A DNA stretch of 64,000 nt, taken from assembly GCF_032062135.1 (NCBI RefSeq), contig NC_092861.1, positions 115,976,462 through 116,040,461 on the forward strand, written 5' to 3'. The stretch comes from Pyxicephalus adspersus (Eukaryota; Chordata; Amphibia; Anura; Pyxicephalidae). The translations under genes were made by a program, and so were the position numbers. Under the pieces are notes generated by a model. It worked only from the letters and a program-made list of their open reading frames with translations. It ran no database searches and was not told the DNA's origin. Below, piece after piece: positions 23,261 to 36,183 of this stretch (the first letter of the stretch is position 1; every line of letters begins with the position of its first letter).

Positions 23261-26200
23261 CAGCTACATCTAAAAATGCACAAATGAAAATTAACTGCAA
23301 ACATGAAGGTTTGACAAATCAAATTCTATCTTAGCATAAAACAAGCACGTTATTTCTGATAGATAAAACAATGTTCATGAAAAATATGTGATTTTATTTT
23401 CAACCTTTAATCATTGTAATACATCCATGACACTGGCTCTTCCTTAGTCCCATAATAAATATCAATAAAAGAATAAAAGGCATATAGGAAAAATGTAGGG
23501 AAGCCAATTATTTCCACTAAACAGCTTACCGTTTGCTAGAGTATATTTGTATACAATTATGCTTTTTTTCTGTATTGCTAAAGGCACTGGCTCCACAGAC
23601 TCCTAAACTGTGTAGATAATAAGGTGGTCAGTTCAAAATGCTGCTTGTGTAAGCTACAATAACTATTTCCTAAGAAAAGCAAACACAAAAGTCACATTGC
23701 AGCTATTATCAAATTAAAGGAGTCAGTTCCCAAATTAGAACATTTATTTTGACAAATTAAAATAACATTTTTAAACTCGATCAGGTCATTACTATGATAA
23801 ATGGATAATAAACAGAAAAATCACACCTACTCACCATCATGTGGCCAAACATTGTCATAATGCAAAGGTTGACTATTAACATAAACAGCAAAATATGTTA
23901 TCTGCTGCAAAAGATAGCAAACAACCTATATAACAATACTTTCCATATATAAACAATTTTTCCATATTTGTAGTAAACCTAATTATGTTCTCAAAGTTTT
24001 GGCATTTGTCTAACTATTCTATCAGATGGAGTAAAATAACAAAGAGGTCTATCTTACTGCAAAATATAAAGAAGTAATTAAATCTACATAAGTGGAATAT
24101 GAAAAAAGGTAGGCTTTGTTTACTCATGCCTTAAAGGTTTATTAGAGACTATTGGATATACATATTCATCGGTATCTTGTAGTGGAAGGCTGAGAGGCAT
24201 GTGGTGTTAGAAATTAGCATTAGATAATTAGAAATTAACATTGAACTAATAGAGATTAAAAATGTAAACATTTTATGGTACTCACATTAGAAATGATAAA
24301 ATAATTGGAAGTTCCCAGTAAAAATCAATGCAGTGATTGCAATAAATGTGCACAGTGTTATACTTGCCTTCAGCCCCAATCCAGTGATTTTGCCCATTTT
24401 GTCCCACTCCAAGTTACACAGGCCTGCAATGTAATTTTTTCCAAAGTTTTCATCAGATCCCTTATTTTTTGCGGAGCTGAATTTAAAAATGACATCCATT
24501 TTTTCCCATCATCTAAGGTTTTCCCACAAATCACCATATTCCATAATCTTTAATATCAGATAGTTTTAATTAGAGATCCAATCTATAAAGTCTTATCACA
24601 GTGCTGCAGTACCAAGTTCTGTAGATTACCAACCTAGATTACATTGTATAGGTCATAGATCTAGTGGGTACTACCAATCCCAGCAACCCACACTGATGTC
24701 TTTAATATCTCTTTGTAATGTTCTCTGTCCTCTCTGTGGAAAGTCACAGCATTTGCCATTAGCAACTATCTTGCCTTCTTATGATGACAAACCCTAATAG
24801 GTCCTACCGATTTTAAATTTCTTTTTCTGTAGAAATACAATGTTTCTTGCCAGTCTAAGAAAACAAGCAGCAGCATGTCCCGTACCTTCAGCTTCAGCCA
24901 CTCACTTCTCCAGTTTTGGCTAATGGAGTCCCATATCCAACTCTGCCTCATCAGTCATACATTTCAAAGTTGCAGCCATACTTTTCTCAATAGCCAGTCT
25001 CCATTGGTCATTCATGTCTGTTCTGTTTTGTGATTTCCCTTGTGCGTAAAAATGTTTCTAGGTACTTTTTATTAAATGGCCAAAAAGGTAGAGGACATTC
25101 CAGTCAAGAGTGTTTGGGAAGAATGTGTGTCAGTATGATCTGATCTTGTGTTTTCATAGTGACATTCTCTGGTGACAAAGTATGAGTCTGTTGACATGAT
25201 CAAAAGGCATGGCTGCCTCTGATGTTTGTCTTTAGCTACATGGTTTAGGTCTATTCAATTGGTCTGGCTTTATGTTTGACTGCGGCTTCATTGTTAGGTC
25301 CCAGAGATATAGTCTGCCGATGATGTTTGCCTTTGGCTAAATGGTTTAGGTCCAGTGACATAAACTGGCACTGTTGTTGTAATCTACCTCTGGTGTCTTA
25401 TGTCTATTCTTGTCTGTTTTTAGCTGAGGTGATTTATTCACTGACCAGCATGTTCTGGTTTTGCTGAATTTGCAAAAATATTCCTTTTTCTTTGAACCCT
25501 AATAACATGATATTTATTTTCACTGCAAAAGACAGAAAAGATGACAGTATGCCATAACTGATACAACTTATTTTATAGTTCATTGAAGTTGTAAGTTAAG
25601 TCTGATTCAAAAGATTTCCCTGTTTAATCCAGTTAAGCAAAAAAATATGCATTTTTAAACAGTACCTCGGTGTGTATTAACTTCTAAAACAGCAGTCTGG
25701 AAGAGAGAAACCCGCATAAGCCATTCAGGCTTTACTATATTGCACAGTTCTCTGAATCAAACAGAGTTTATGGATTGGAGGAGAAAACACAGAAATTACT
25801 TCATGAGTTGTTTTTTTCGTTACTATTCAGTCACAGACTAGTCCAGCAGACCTGGACTCAAAGTTTAGATTTTCTATCTATAGTTAACATTTAGATGTTG
25901 TGATGAATTAGCATCCTGAAAGTGTACCTTCTGTTTGAATTACCACTAAATTATTAGTATACTAGACATTTCTACGCTATAGCCTAAAAGCTGTAATTCT
26001 GGGATCAATTCAAAACAGAATCATTTAAGTCAATGCTGACACTTGCTGCTAGTCTCAAAAAATTTGGATTACAATTTTTTTTTAATTAGGGAAGTCAGTA
26101 ATGAGCTGCTCACCATTCTTGCTGGAGAGTAAGCTGTACTAGAGAACATGCAATTTGAGGATCTCCCTGATTCTGCTTTATTCATTCTATGGATCTGTAC

Positions 26201-27006
26201 CATCTTGACCTCTACTGCTGATCCATATTCATTACCTTACCGATATTTAGATCACCATTCTTCACGGATGCTGCTCTGATAGCAGGAAAAAAGCTCTTCC
26301 TTAACCAAGACAGCTTGCCTCCAGCTCTTTGGTGGCTACAGCAAGCTTACTGATCATTTTCCAATCCTTGTACCCCCAGAGGTTCTTTCTTGCGTACCTA
26401 TGTCCTGGGGGCAACAGAGTGCAGGGACAACACAACAAGCTTACCGATTGGGGAATCGCATCTGGTTAAGGATCGGCATTGGACCCAGGCCTTGCATTTA
26501 TCACAGTCAAGCACCAACATTACCCACCACTGAACAGTTTGAACATGGCAAAAAATTAAACTCATAGGAATAAAAGTGAGGATCGTTTTTAATGCCTTCT
26601 TTCCTAATTATGAGGGTTTTTTTCCAGCTAAATTCACCTATTGCTTCTCTGTCTTTTTCTACTTTGCATGGTTGGCACAAGAAATGGGGAAAAGCTTTTA
26701 TATTTTAATAACGCTGGTCAACAAACATTTTCTTGCAAAACAGATTAAAGCCATTTTAGGTTATTTTTGATGCACAGATTACAAATATGATGTTTGTTTT
26801 GCTGGATTAGCTCTAGTTTTTGAAAAAATGACTTCAATATTAACCTCATTGAATACTAGTGAAACATGAAAATCAAGCAAAATTAAACTAGATATGCCTA
26901 CGTATACAAATTTAAAATTTTAAAATACTTAACATCAATATATTCTATATTCAGTATATTTACAGAACTAATCACAAAGAAATCATTGAAAAACTCCATT
27001 TGTATT

Positions 27007-27920
27007 ATTTCCTTTTATGGTGATGATCAGGACAATCACGGTAAAGGCTGCAGCAGTAGTCTGCCATCATATGTTTATCCCATCTGCCCTGATACCTTTC
27101 TTCCATCACCTTTATATCTTGATAGAACCTCTCCCCTTGTTCCTCACTGAAATCGCCAAGGTTTAACAATGTTCCCTGCACCTTTTTTCATGTTTTCCCT
27201 TGGAGGCCATGTCACATTTTTTCAGTGATCCTGCTTTGTTCTACTATCCGACAATCAGATGAAACATGAGTACTTTGTGTATCCACTTTGCTGTCCAAGT
27301 AGGAAGTTCACCATTTTTAAATCAACACCAATCATGGACCATTGGTGTTCATGATAGCAAAGCTTTTCTAGGACCATTTTGATATATTCATATTCTTCTT
27401 TAAGTTCTGTTGAATGACCAATTGAAATTGATGCATAGTAGTTGTCATTATGCCGTAAAACAGATTTCAAACTTTGAGTGGAGCGGTCTGAAACGCCGCC
27501 AGTCTTCTGCTCGGTATTCTGGTAATCCCATAGGGGCAAGTAGTCCAGGGATGTTACAACAGTACACAAAGTTTCCATCCTCACTGAAATATGGTAGGAG
27601 TGTCACCTTTCTTGTCCTATAAACCGTTATTTTAACTTCCGGTCTCTGACAGTTCTGGATGCTGGATGCTTAGCCTGGATGCTAAAAGTTCAGATGCTTA
27701 TTTTGACTTAGTGATGAAACACTTCCTTCATATTCACTTCCACTGCTAACTCCTGGATTACACTCCAGACCCTGTATATCCTCCATGTTGGATACAGGAA
27801 TATCAGGGAGTGTACTGAACACTGGTATGGGAACATCAGCACCATGCGGCACAGGTCGTCTTGCTGATTCCAAATCTGACACTTTACACAAGTTTTGCAT
27901 ACCATATGGGGAGCACAATA
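27007..27920 (-). pseudogene. Relic of a widespread repetitive ORF family of unknown function (YTKYPCFLCLWDSR-type)
   Basis: Read on the minus strand: LPYFSEDGNFVYCCNIPGLL and MGLPEYRAEDWRRF (about 27600-27495), then after a frameshift DRSTQSLKSVLRHNDNYYAS, ELKEEYEYIKMVLEKL and VDLKMVNFLLGQQSGYTKYS, then CFI-stop-LSDSR. After a deletion come LGDFSEEQGERFYQDIKVME and ERYQGRWDKHMMADYC (about 27170-27050). From memory, these blocks match a multicopy uncharacterised protein family seen in fishes, cnidarians and insects, in which the motif reads TKYPCFLCLWDSR and the end reads EQGERFHQDI...MADYCW. The middle, which normally carries a PLHIKLG-type block, is missing. A further frame at 27918-27682 may be its N-terminus. 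A transposon origin is likely but I cannot name the superfamily. Confidence 0.68.
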
Positions 27921-30900
27921 CTTATCTTAATCCCTCAGTTTAATACCAAAATATGCAAGATATGCTTGTTTCACAAATTCTGTAATGTTTCTTCTCTGTT
28001 TTTGCTGAGAATATTCACCACAAATGTAGGAAAATACATTAGGGTCATTAAAACAACTTCTTCGTGAAGAACTCCTATTTCTGTTAAAAAAGAAAATATA
28101 TGATTAAAAAGAAGGCAAATGAAAGTTTAATGAATATAATGCTACATTTAATTTATAAATTTGCTAAACATCGGTGTAAATAAAGATCGATAATGATATG
28201 CTGTGTTGTTGGTAAAATCGACTATTCCGATTCCTGTATCACAAGAACTAGAGCCAATTCAATGAAACTGATTTCATTTCTGAATTCAGCAGACCTGAAA
28301 TACAATAAATTTATTGAAAAATCCTTGGCAAGTGAAAAAAATGTGTTGTGAGCTGTGTAATGGAAAAATAATAGAATAATAAAATAAAAATAAAAGGGAG
28401 CTGGGTTTAAAAGGTTGGTAAATTTGGTTAGCAATAACAACTAACAGAAAAGAATAGAGCCAAACAGAATAGGTGGTGACGATATATATATATATACATT
28501 TTTTTCTAAAGAATAGATTAGAACAGAAGCTGTTTCCTTTAGGGCCCTCTACATTTATTAAAACTAGTAAGCAAGAAAATTCAGTTCGATGGCAAAATCA
28601 GAAACTTTGCAAAATTGTGAACTTGACATTTGCAGGCTAATGCTACTATTAAAAAATCTGGGTCTTTTTATGTATCTTTAATGAAAACATTTTAAAATAC
28701 ACAAATCCAAAAAAATAACACGCAAGAATGATGCCTTAAAGCTATATACTATATTTTAAAAGTGGGATCTGTACAGACAGTCCCCGTGACATTGTATATC
28801 AGCACAAATTTGCCAGAGAATTTTTTTTTGTTTTGTTTTAAAATTAGCATGGATTTCATACTGCAAAAGCAGCCCAATCCAATTCACTGAGGTTAAAAAA
28901 AGCAAACAAACTTTTTTTTTTTTTCAGTTACTGTGAGCTGAGACTTTTTTTTATCAAGTGATTTTAACTGGTGCTTACTTTGTACAAGTTTGCTGTGGCA
29001 AAACAGTTTACCGGTAAATTATATGAACTTTCTTTTTCTCAATGTGCAGAAGCCCTGTCCCTCCTTCAGCGCTTGTCTGACTTTTTTTGAGCAATCAGAA
29101 GTATGCTTAACTCATATTGATGGGGAACAATTTTGACCTATTTTTTTGTTGACTTAAATTTTCAAGCCTTTTTACACTAAAATAGGTATGCTGATTCTTA
29201 TATCACGTCAGGTTTTTTCTCTACCGCTTATAATAATGCAAATAATGTAGTGTGGATTTGTATAGGATATTTTTCGGTATGTGCTCAGTTTGAATATCCT
29301 AGCTGTTTGACAGACTTACTTTAAGTATTGAGTTTATGTATAGGTTGTAACGAGTTTATGTATAGGTTGTATCAAATCAACAGATTCTTTAAACTTTTAC
29401 CTAAACTGTACACACTTTTGAAAGGCACATACCACTGCCTTGAAACTGTACAATTCTGTAAAATAAAAGTAATTTGTATATCTATGTGATAAAGTGTAAT
29501 TTCCAGTAAATAAAGTTTAAAAGCTCTATTTTAAATTAGGCTGCCAGAGCGCCACAAGGCTCATAAAACCAGACATGCACCATTTTCGTTAACGCAACAT
29601 ACCAGAATGTACAGAACATTCACATCATTACGTTTTGGTGAACTACATTGCAATACATTCCAGTGTAATGTCTAGGTGCGGGGTCATTAAAAAAAAAAAT
29701 CTTTGCAAATCACTGCTTTGTGTTTCATAACTTACAATGCACACTTTCAGAACATGTATATGCAACATACTAGTGTGAACAAATCCTAAGAACATCCCAT
29801 GTAACATTATAACAGCTATATACTGAAGACATGCAACTGTGTTGCTTATAGCACAGTCAGTTTATTTTTCATGCCTCTGCATATATTATTTCCCAGAGTG
29901 TTTACTGCTAAAGTTGGGGGCATAAATGGATGATATCCTAAAATATTACTGGGAGCATTCATATATGTTTCCTAAATGCCACCATTAATGTAAAAATGTA
30001 GCATATACAAACATTTCCTTTTTAACAATGGAAGATTTTAGCTTGGAAATATTTGTGTCACAATGTGTTTATCCTAAACCTAATTCAGGATGTTTTTTTT
30101 TGTAATATCTTGCTAGGAGAAACTTTAGCTAGGCTATTAAAAAAGGTGCATTGCTGAGATATTTCTCATATATTTCCAGACTAATGGCTAGTTCATTATC
30201 TTCCTCCTATGCTGCAGAAAAGAAAACTCATAAAATGGTGCCCTCAAGTGATTAAATAAACTGAATTTTAATAAGTGACCAGGTAGTTAGGAGTTTGCGA
30301 TATCTGCTCATGTATGCAGCACTGTAGCCAAATAAACAGCTAAATAATAGTTGAATCATTAAAAAATATACTTCTAAAGAGCTGTAATTTACTGTCTAAC
30401 ATCTTGACTTTCACACCTTAAATATGATATCATAATGAATTATTATTTGAGACCATTCTGTGCAGCTTTAAAATAATACTAAGCATGTTTATTTAATACG
30501 TGTAAAGTAGATTAGGGAGAACTATCTGTATGTGCAAGTAAAATGTTTAGCATTATTTATAAGTTAAACATTTTATTATCAAGCCTTCATCTTAATAGTG
30601 GGTATTTTTTTAAACAATATGCTTTCTTTGTGAGATCTGAAAACAACAAATTGTAGCTGAAAAACCAATCAGTTAAAATAATGCATTATATCTTATTGAG
30701 TTTAATCCAATATATATGTCATCTAAATGTGACATTTGTTGGACTATTTAAAACCAAAGGGGTAAAGTGGAACTATAGTCATAATTTCACTGCTGTTTAT
30801 ATTGATAATCATAATACTTTGATTTATGTTGCATACTTTTATGGTATGGTTATGATGGTAGAATCCCCATAAAATGTTCATCACCCAACCAGTGGTACAT

Positions 30901-31319
30901 AGAGACTCTTCGGGATAATACATGAGAACTCCTAAGCTGCCCAGAAATCTCCAGAGGTCAAGTCTTGGACCACTAGAGAAGTAATGGCTGGGGGGGGGCA
31001 TGTGGCACACTGACAGAAGGAGCCCAGTAAATTGTAGTCACATGACTGCAAAACAGTTCTCTCTCTTTAGCACTATATTGTAATCCTTGCAGTGGCCATG
31101 GGCAATTCTGTACTATATTTACCACAATCCCTCAAAAAAATCTGCATATGTGAACATCTACTGCAATAGAGTTGTACTGAGAACATCTGGAGCTTCCAGC
31201 AATGGTGGCACAACACTTACTGGGAGCAGCTAATTACTAATATTGTAATAAATTTTATAGCACCTTTAGGTGAAGTTCAGTCCTGACAAGGAACATAGGT
31301 AAAGTTTAAAAGTTCTCCC
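27921..31319. other. Intergenic, repeat-poor, AT-rich
   Basis: No gene is recognised. It contains several long A/T homopolymers (for example near 28825 and 28910), a short duplication of GAGTTTATGTATAGGTTGTA at about 29330-29369, and a TATA run near 28480. It may hold conserved non-coding elements, but this cannot be judged without alignment. Confidence 0.5.
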
Positions 31320-31475
31320 TCCGGACCAAACTTAGTAAAGCTCTCCAGGACTGGCGAAGATAGAGTAATATGGGTGATCCAGCAAACCTGAAATGAATTT
31401 GGTCCAGGATTGTGGACATTTGCCAAAAAGCAAATGATTTTAAGAAATCCATTCCAGGTTTGCTGTGTCACCTAG
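31320..31475. mobile_element. Foldback MITE fragment (AAGCTCTCCA family)
   Basis: The segment contains TAAAGCTCTCCAGGACTGG, GTGATCCAGCAAACCTG, TTTGGTCCAGGATTG and, in reverse sense, ATCCATTCCAGGTTTGCTG. This is the inverted-repeat arrangement of a family also present at 36068, 40674 and 63299. The outer edges are eroded, so the limits are approximate. Confidence 0.7.
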
Positions 31476-32198
31476 GTTCTTCCATAATAATCTTCCTAGA
31501 AATCTGGTCCTAGAAAGCTTTAATTATTCAGACACATTGTTTACATGCTGGTGCTCTATTTTAATTCTAGAAAGTATACTGGGGTCTATTTATTATTGTT
31601 ACTGCCAAGGTGCACCCAACATATTCCCAAGATTCTTCCTTTGAACCCAGGGTTTTATTTTTAAAATTCACTGTTTTTATTAATGAGGTTTTTACTTATC
31701 AAACAATTACCAATGTTAAAATATCATCACATGCAAATATGTAACCTTTGTTCTTTAAAAGGAAAACTGCTTTATTGTACCATCAAACCTATTTATTACA
31801 TCAAACCATTATTCCAATGGAAAAATGAAAAATGTGTTGACCATTTGCAAGAAATTCATCCAATTAAAATTTCAAGTTATTCACTGGGTTTGGATTGGCC
31901 AGTTTTGTCCTAAAGTGATATATGGTGCGTAGACTATGAGCTTGACAATATGACATGCTGGTGAACCTCCTCTAAATGTATATCTTAGGTGTGTTTAGAA
32001 GTTAATTTGTGGGCTTTGACTGATGTTGTTTGAGAATGGCTTGTTTCCTTCCTACTCTTGAAGTTCAGTTATTGCTGGAAGTTAGAGACAAGAACGAGGA
32101 GTCAAAGAGCTTTCTCAAAGACTCACGCAACCAGTTTTTATTTAGTATTTTCTATTTGATTCTCTGCTGCTGAGCATGATGTAGGATCTGCTCTAATA

Positions 32199-32874
32199 CC
32201 GTGTTTCCCCAATGATAAGGCATCCCCATCAATTAAGCCACCCCCCGATTTTTGCTCAATTAAAATAAAGCACCCCCCGCAAATAAGATATCCTCTGATA
32301 CCTGATACCGTGTGCCTCTGTGTGACTCCTCGATGCTGGCTGCAGTGCAGAGTGAAACTGAAAGTAACTTCAAAGGACAAGCAAGCTGCTGATCCCTGCC
32401 CTAACGGAGTCTGTTACCCGGCCGTAGAAGCCAAAAAAAAGTGAGTCAGTGATCAGAAGGGGACAATGAATGGCACATACGGTAGTGATCAGAAAGGGGA
32501 CAATCAATGGCACATGAGTGATCAGAAAGGGGACAATCAATGGCACATGAGTGATCAGAAAGGGGACGATCAATGGCACATGAGTGATCAGAAGGCGACA
32601 ATGAATGGCACAGAGTGATCAGAAGGGGACAATCAATGGCACATGAGTGATCAGAAGGGGACAATCAATGGCACATGAGTCATCAGAAGGGGACAATGAA
32701 TGGCACAGAGTGATCAGAAGGGGACAATGAATGGCACATGAATGATTTTCAACAATAAATGTGTACTGTAGTCTTCTTCATGGAAAAATAAGACATCCCC
32801 CTGAAAAAAAGACCTAGGGCATATTTTGGCATTTCAAAAATATAAGACAGTGCCTTATTATAGGGGAAACGGGG
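32199..32874. mobile_element. 676-bp MITE with CCGTGTTTCCCC ends and internal minisatellite
   Basis: The left end CCGTGTTTCCCCAATGATAA and the right end, reverse-complemented CCCCGTTTCCCCTATAATAA, are imperfect inverted repeats of about 30 bp. TA flanks both sides (32197-32198, 32875-32876). The interior carries a minisatellite (32450-32745) sharing its core with the one at 6168-6384. It has no coding capacity. Confidence 0.8.
32450..32745. repeat. About 9-unit, 30-34 bp minisatellite inside the MITE
   Basis: Units read AGTGATCAGAAGGGGACAAT plus (G/C)AATGGCACATG, with small changes (AAAGGGG, GGCGACA). An open minus-strand frame across it (Ser/His/Asp-rich repeats) is only a by-product of the periodicity. 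Confidence 0.92.
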
Positions 32875-33112
32875 TATATAGAGAGGATTCTAGTGCCCCT
32901 TCATTTTGTTATCAATTACCGCTTCTAGAAACAACTTATGTTTTTTTGTATAAGCCAAATCAACCTAGCCCAGATGTCACGAAAACTACATGCAGGGTTT
33001 TTTACAGCTTCTGCTAATCAAATTTGCATATTAACCTCCCAAAATGTTAAGTAAGCACTATATAGGTGTTATTGGGAAAACTAATTACATTTTTGTCCTT
33101 TATTTTTCAGGA

Positions 33113-33270
33113 GTGTTAGGATACGGCCTCCATGCAGATGAATACTATAACTGGGCACACCAAAAGATAGGATCTTTCATGGAGCAATGCTTCAGCCTAC
33201 TAAAGACAAGACAGTCTATGCTTGGCAGGCTGAAAATAGTCAAAACCTCCTTTCAGAATCACTGATCTTT
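33113..33270 (+). pseudogene. Possible PIF/Harbinger transposase C-terminal remnant
   Basis: The translated segment GVLGYGLHADEYYNWAHQKI followed by SFMEQCFSLLKTRQSMLGRL resembles the end of Harbinger (HARBI1-like) transposases. In that family a YNxxH...R..(I/V)E(R)xFGxLK(x)RFxxL block follows the last catalytic acid. Only this block remains and the frame ends soon after. No terminal repeats were found around it. The similarity is by eye and short, so an unrelated open frame cannot be excluded. Confidence 0.5.
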
Positions 33271-36067
33271 TCATGTTCTGTGCCATGTTGTATGATCTGG
33301 TCATCAAACATGATATTTAGGCCGGGCAAAAGAAACTGGAAAAGTAACATCATGTCTTTTTGCCCAGTCCAAAGCACAGCTGAGGCAGGAAATAGAAAGA
33401 TGACTCTGGCATGAAGTAAACATTTCATTCAATACTAGGTGATTTATTAGCAAACTCAAATACCTGAAAATATGTCTAATGTACTTTTGTAATATTTGTC
33501 TTTGCAAGATTTGTGATATTCACCAATCTGCTACATGGTCTGCATAACTAATAAAGTGAATGTTATATTTGTATCTCATAAGATCCCATATTTTCCTTGA
33601 ATACTGTCAACATCCCTAGTTATAAACTAAGTAAAATTTCATCCATAAAAAAAGGACATTTTTTTTTGTTATGGATGAACTTTTTTTCAAACAATTGCAA
33701 TAAAGTCGGTTTTTATGAAAAAATAACTGTTATGAAAGTCCCACCTGGTGTGTCTCTCTGTTCTTGAATACAGTGAATGTTGTCAGAAACTGATGGGTGA
33801 ATCCTGTGGAGTCTTTGGGGAAAAAAAATTCAGGGAATCTTTATTAAATGTAACCCAGTATGTTTTCCTGTAAATCTGTGTTAGGGATTTTAGATGGTTA
33901 AGGTTTTGATGTTAATGCTTCAATGTTCTCTGTATATCACCATAGATCATATAACAGTTATGCAAGTCATAATCAGCCTACAAACTCTAAAGCGAGAGGA
34001 TATAACTATAATATGTATGTGGTCCAAACTCATTGTCTATGTAATTTTTATTCTACCATTGACTAGTTTCACACTTTTGCACCTTTTATTGAAAATCAAT
34101 GTAACCAAACGAAAACACATATAGGCAAACATTATGCATGTTGATGTGCATTGATGTGTGTTATGCTGCTTGTTAAGATGTGAAGTAAAATGCATTATAA
34201 CACATAATAAAATACACAAGAATGTGTGTCAACATTTGTTGACACATCACACACATCTGGAAACTCACCAAAATAAATAGGTGTGAATAGGCTCTAATTG
34301 AAGATGGGAAGGGTAGTATACTAAAGAACGATTTCGATATGGAGGATATTTCATGGATAATATTGCCCAGTTAGGGCATAAAATGTGTGTTGGATAGTAC
34401 CAAAATGTGTGTTGGATAGTACCAAAACATACTTGTAATTTTTACGCTGCACATAAATATTGTATTTATGTGCACATAAATAGAGTGAGTATCATTACAA
34501 ATGTTGGCAAGTATTAACAAATAAAGGTTTTACCTAAATACTAATTTACAAGTAACATTTACTGACACATGTTTAAAGAAATGTGTCAGTCATGTTTTTG
34601 TCACATTCTTTCTTTTGATTTTCAACTAAAAATATTATCTTCCTATTTTTAACTCCATAGTGGACCAGTAATGATACTGCATTTTTATTATTTTCTATAC
34701 CTATGCTAGTTTAAAAACAAAGTCACTGTATAGAAGGTTGCATGTTTATAAAAAAACACGTTTACCAGCAGAATTATATCAAAATACCTTTGTATTATGC
34801 GATGGGTAAATGGGGCAAATAGAAAATGTATACGTTAAATATGTGCTATTGTTTCTTTCCTAATTTATTATGGGAAATTTCTAGTAAGGTCTGGGACAAA
34901 ACAGAAACGGGACAAAGCTGCCTTCAGTAAAGCTGTCACTTCTCTTAATAGGCGTACATTGAATTAATCTTCCTCTGGTTGTCAGTCATGATGAATTACT
35001 TAGCAGTGCATCTTTAACAATCAAACACAGTAATTTCCAACACACAACGGCCCATACAAAAAATAACACTTGAGCAAAGCCACAAATTCATCATTAGGGC
35101 TAACTTACATCCAGCAATACATTTTTCATCCATTCAAGCCTTTCCATTTATAAGATATTAAATGTCCTTGAAGGAAATCTGTATTGTGGGAAATACTAAC
35201 AATGCCATTGCTGACCTATATCTGATTGCATGGATATCTCTGGCCTCTATATTATCTAAGTAATCAGGAACGAAATTGCAGATTAAAAGGCAGAATGCAA
35301 AACAGTCAAAACTCCTGATTTACCTACTTGTTTCAAATCAGTGGCTCAGAAAGTAATGAAAATACTGTCATGATAGAATCTACTTATAGGTCTTCCATAG
35401 TTTTATAGACGTTTTTTCTATTTTTTTTTTTTTTTTGCACAAAACAATTTTAGCATTGTTACTATATATTTTCAGTTATTGTGGTAACATTATATATTAT
35501 TTTTAATATTGCAAAACAATTTTAGCAAATTTTTATATCAGATTGGCAATGTGTTAGCATTGTTACTATATATTTTCAGTTATTACTGTCATGATAGAAT
35601 CTACTTATAGGTCTTCCATAGTTTTATAGACGTTTTTTCTATTTTTTTTTTTTTTTTTGCACAAAACAATTTTAGCATTGTTACTATATATTTTCAGTTA
35701 TTGTGGTAACATTATATATTATTTTTAATATTGCAAAACAATTTTAGCAAATTTTTATATCAGATTGGCAATGTGTTAGCATTGTTACTATATATTTTCA
35801 GTTATTGCAGTAACATAATATGCATTTTTTTTTTTATTGTTGCAAAATTATTTTTGAGCATTTTATTATCAGATAGGCAAAGTGTTAAGTTGTGCAATGG
35901 TTGGCATTTTCACCTATTTTTAATTTGTAATTTGCTTGTTTTATGACTTGAAGTATGAACTATGTGTCATATAAATTAGCCATAGTTCTTATTTATAAAG
36001 GTCTACTACAAAAAACATATACACTCAATAATGTTATTCTTTGAAGATGATAAATTCCAGACTATGA
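33271..36067. other. Intergenic with small duplications
   Basis: No gene is recognised. It contains a 22-bp tandem duplication (34381-34424) and the 221-bp tandem duplication at 35363-35804. The stretch at about 34900-35300 is more complex in composition than its surroundings and could be a conserved non-coding element. Confidence 0.5.
35363..35804. repeat. 221-bp tandem duplication
   Basis: TACTGTCATGATAGAATCTA starts at 35363 and again at 35584, and the following 200 bp are nearly identical, including a poly-T tract and GCATTGTTACTATATATTTT. Within each unit that last motif itself occurs twice, so an older, shorter duplication preceded this one. High identity suggests a recent event. Confidence 0.92.
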
Positions 36068-36183
36068 GCCTGTTTTATTAAACTCTATCTCCAAGACTGG
36101 AGAGGATAGACTATCATTGGGAAAACAGCAAACCACGATAGTCTATCTCATCCAGATTTGGTAAGCTTTAATAAATCAGACCC
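36068..36183. mobile_element. Short foldback MITE (AAGCTCTCCA family)
   Basis: Starts GAGCCTGTTTTATTAAACTC and ends AAGCTTTAATAAATCAGACC, which are inverted repeats. The inner arms GATAGACTATC(A) and GATAGTCTATC also pair. At 116 bp it is a shortened relative of the copies at 40674 and 63299. Confidence 0.82.

Larger units (their letters stand above)
20749..27006. other. Long repeat-poor intergenic stretch
   Basis: About 6.2 kb, AT-rich, without supported genes. It includes a 43-bp tandem duplication at 21690-21775, a perfect hairpin at 23222-23260, and two related segments containing ATGGTTTAGGTC about 106 bp apart near 25240 and 25345. A GC-richer block at about 26170-26530 may be an old unclassified repeat. 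The minus-strand open frame at 24766-24951 has no domain I can defend. Confidence 0.5.

Noticed and set aside
24766..24951. Possible L1 ORF1 fragment on the minus strand
   Set aside because: The resemblance was too weak and no conserved ORF1 motif could be pointed to.
32370..32664. Periodic Ser/His/Asp- and Ile-rich peptides on the minus strand
   Set aside because: They are produced by the 30-34 bp minisatellite inside a MITE, not by a gene.
33044..33265. Possible host exon beginning after a CAG
   Set aside because: The peptide looks like a Harbinger transposase fragment and no donor or neighbouring exon could be defined; it is kept only as a tentative relic.
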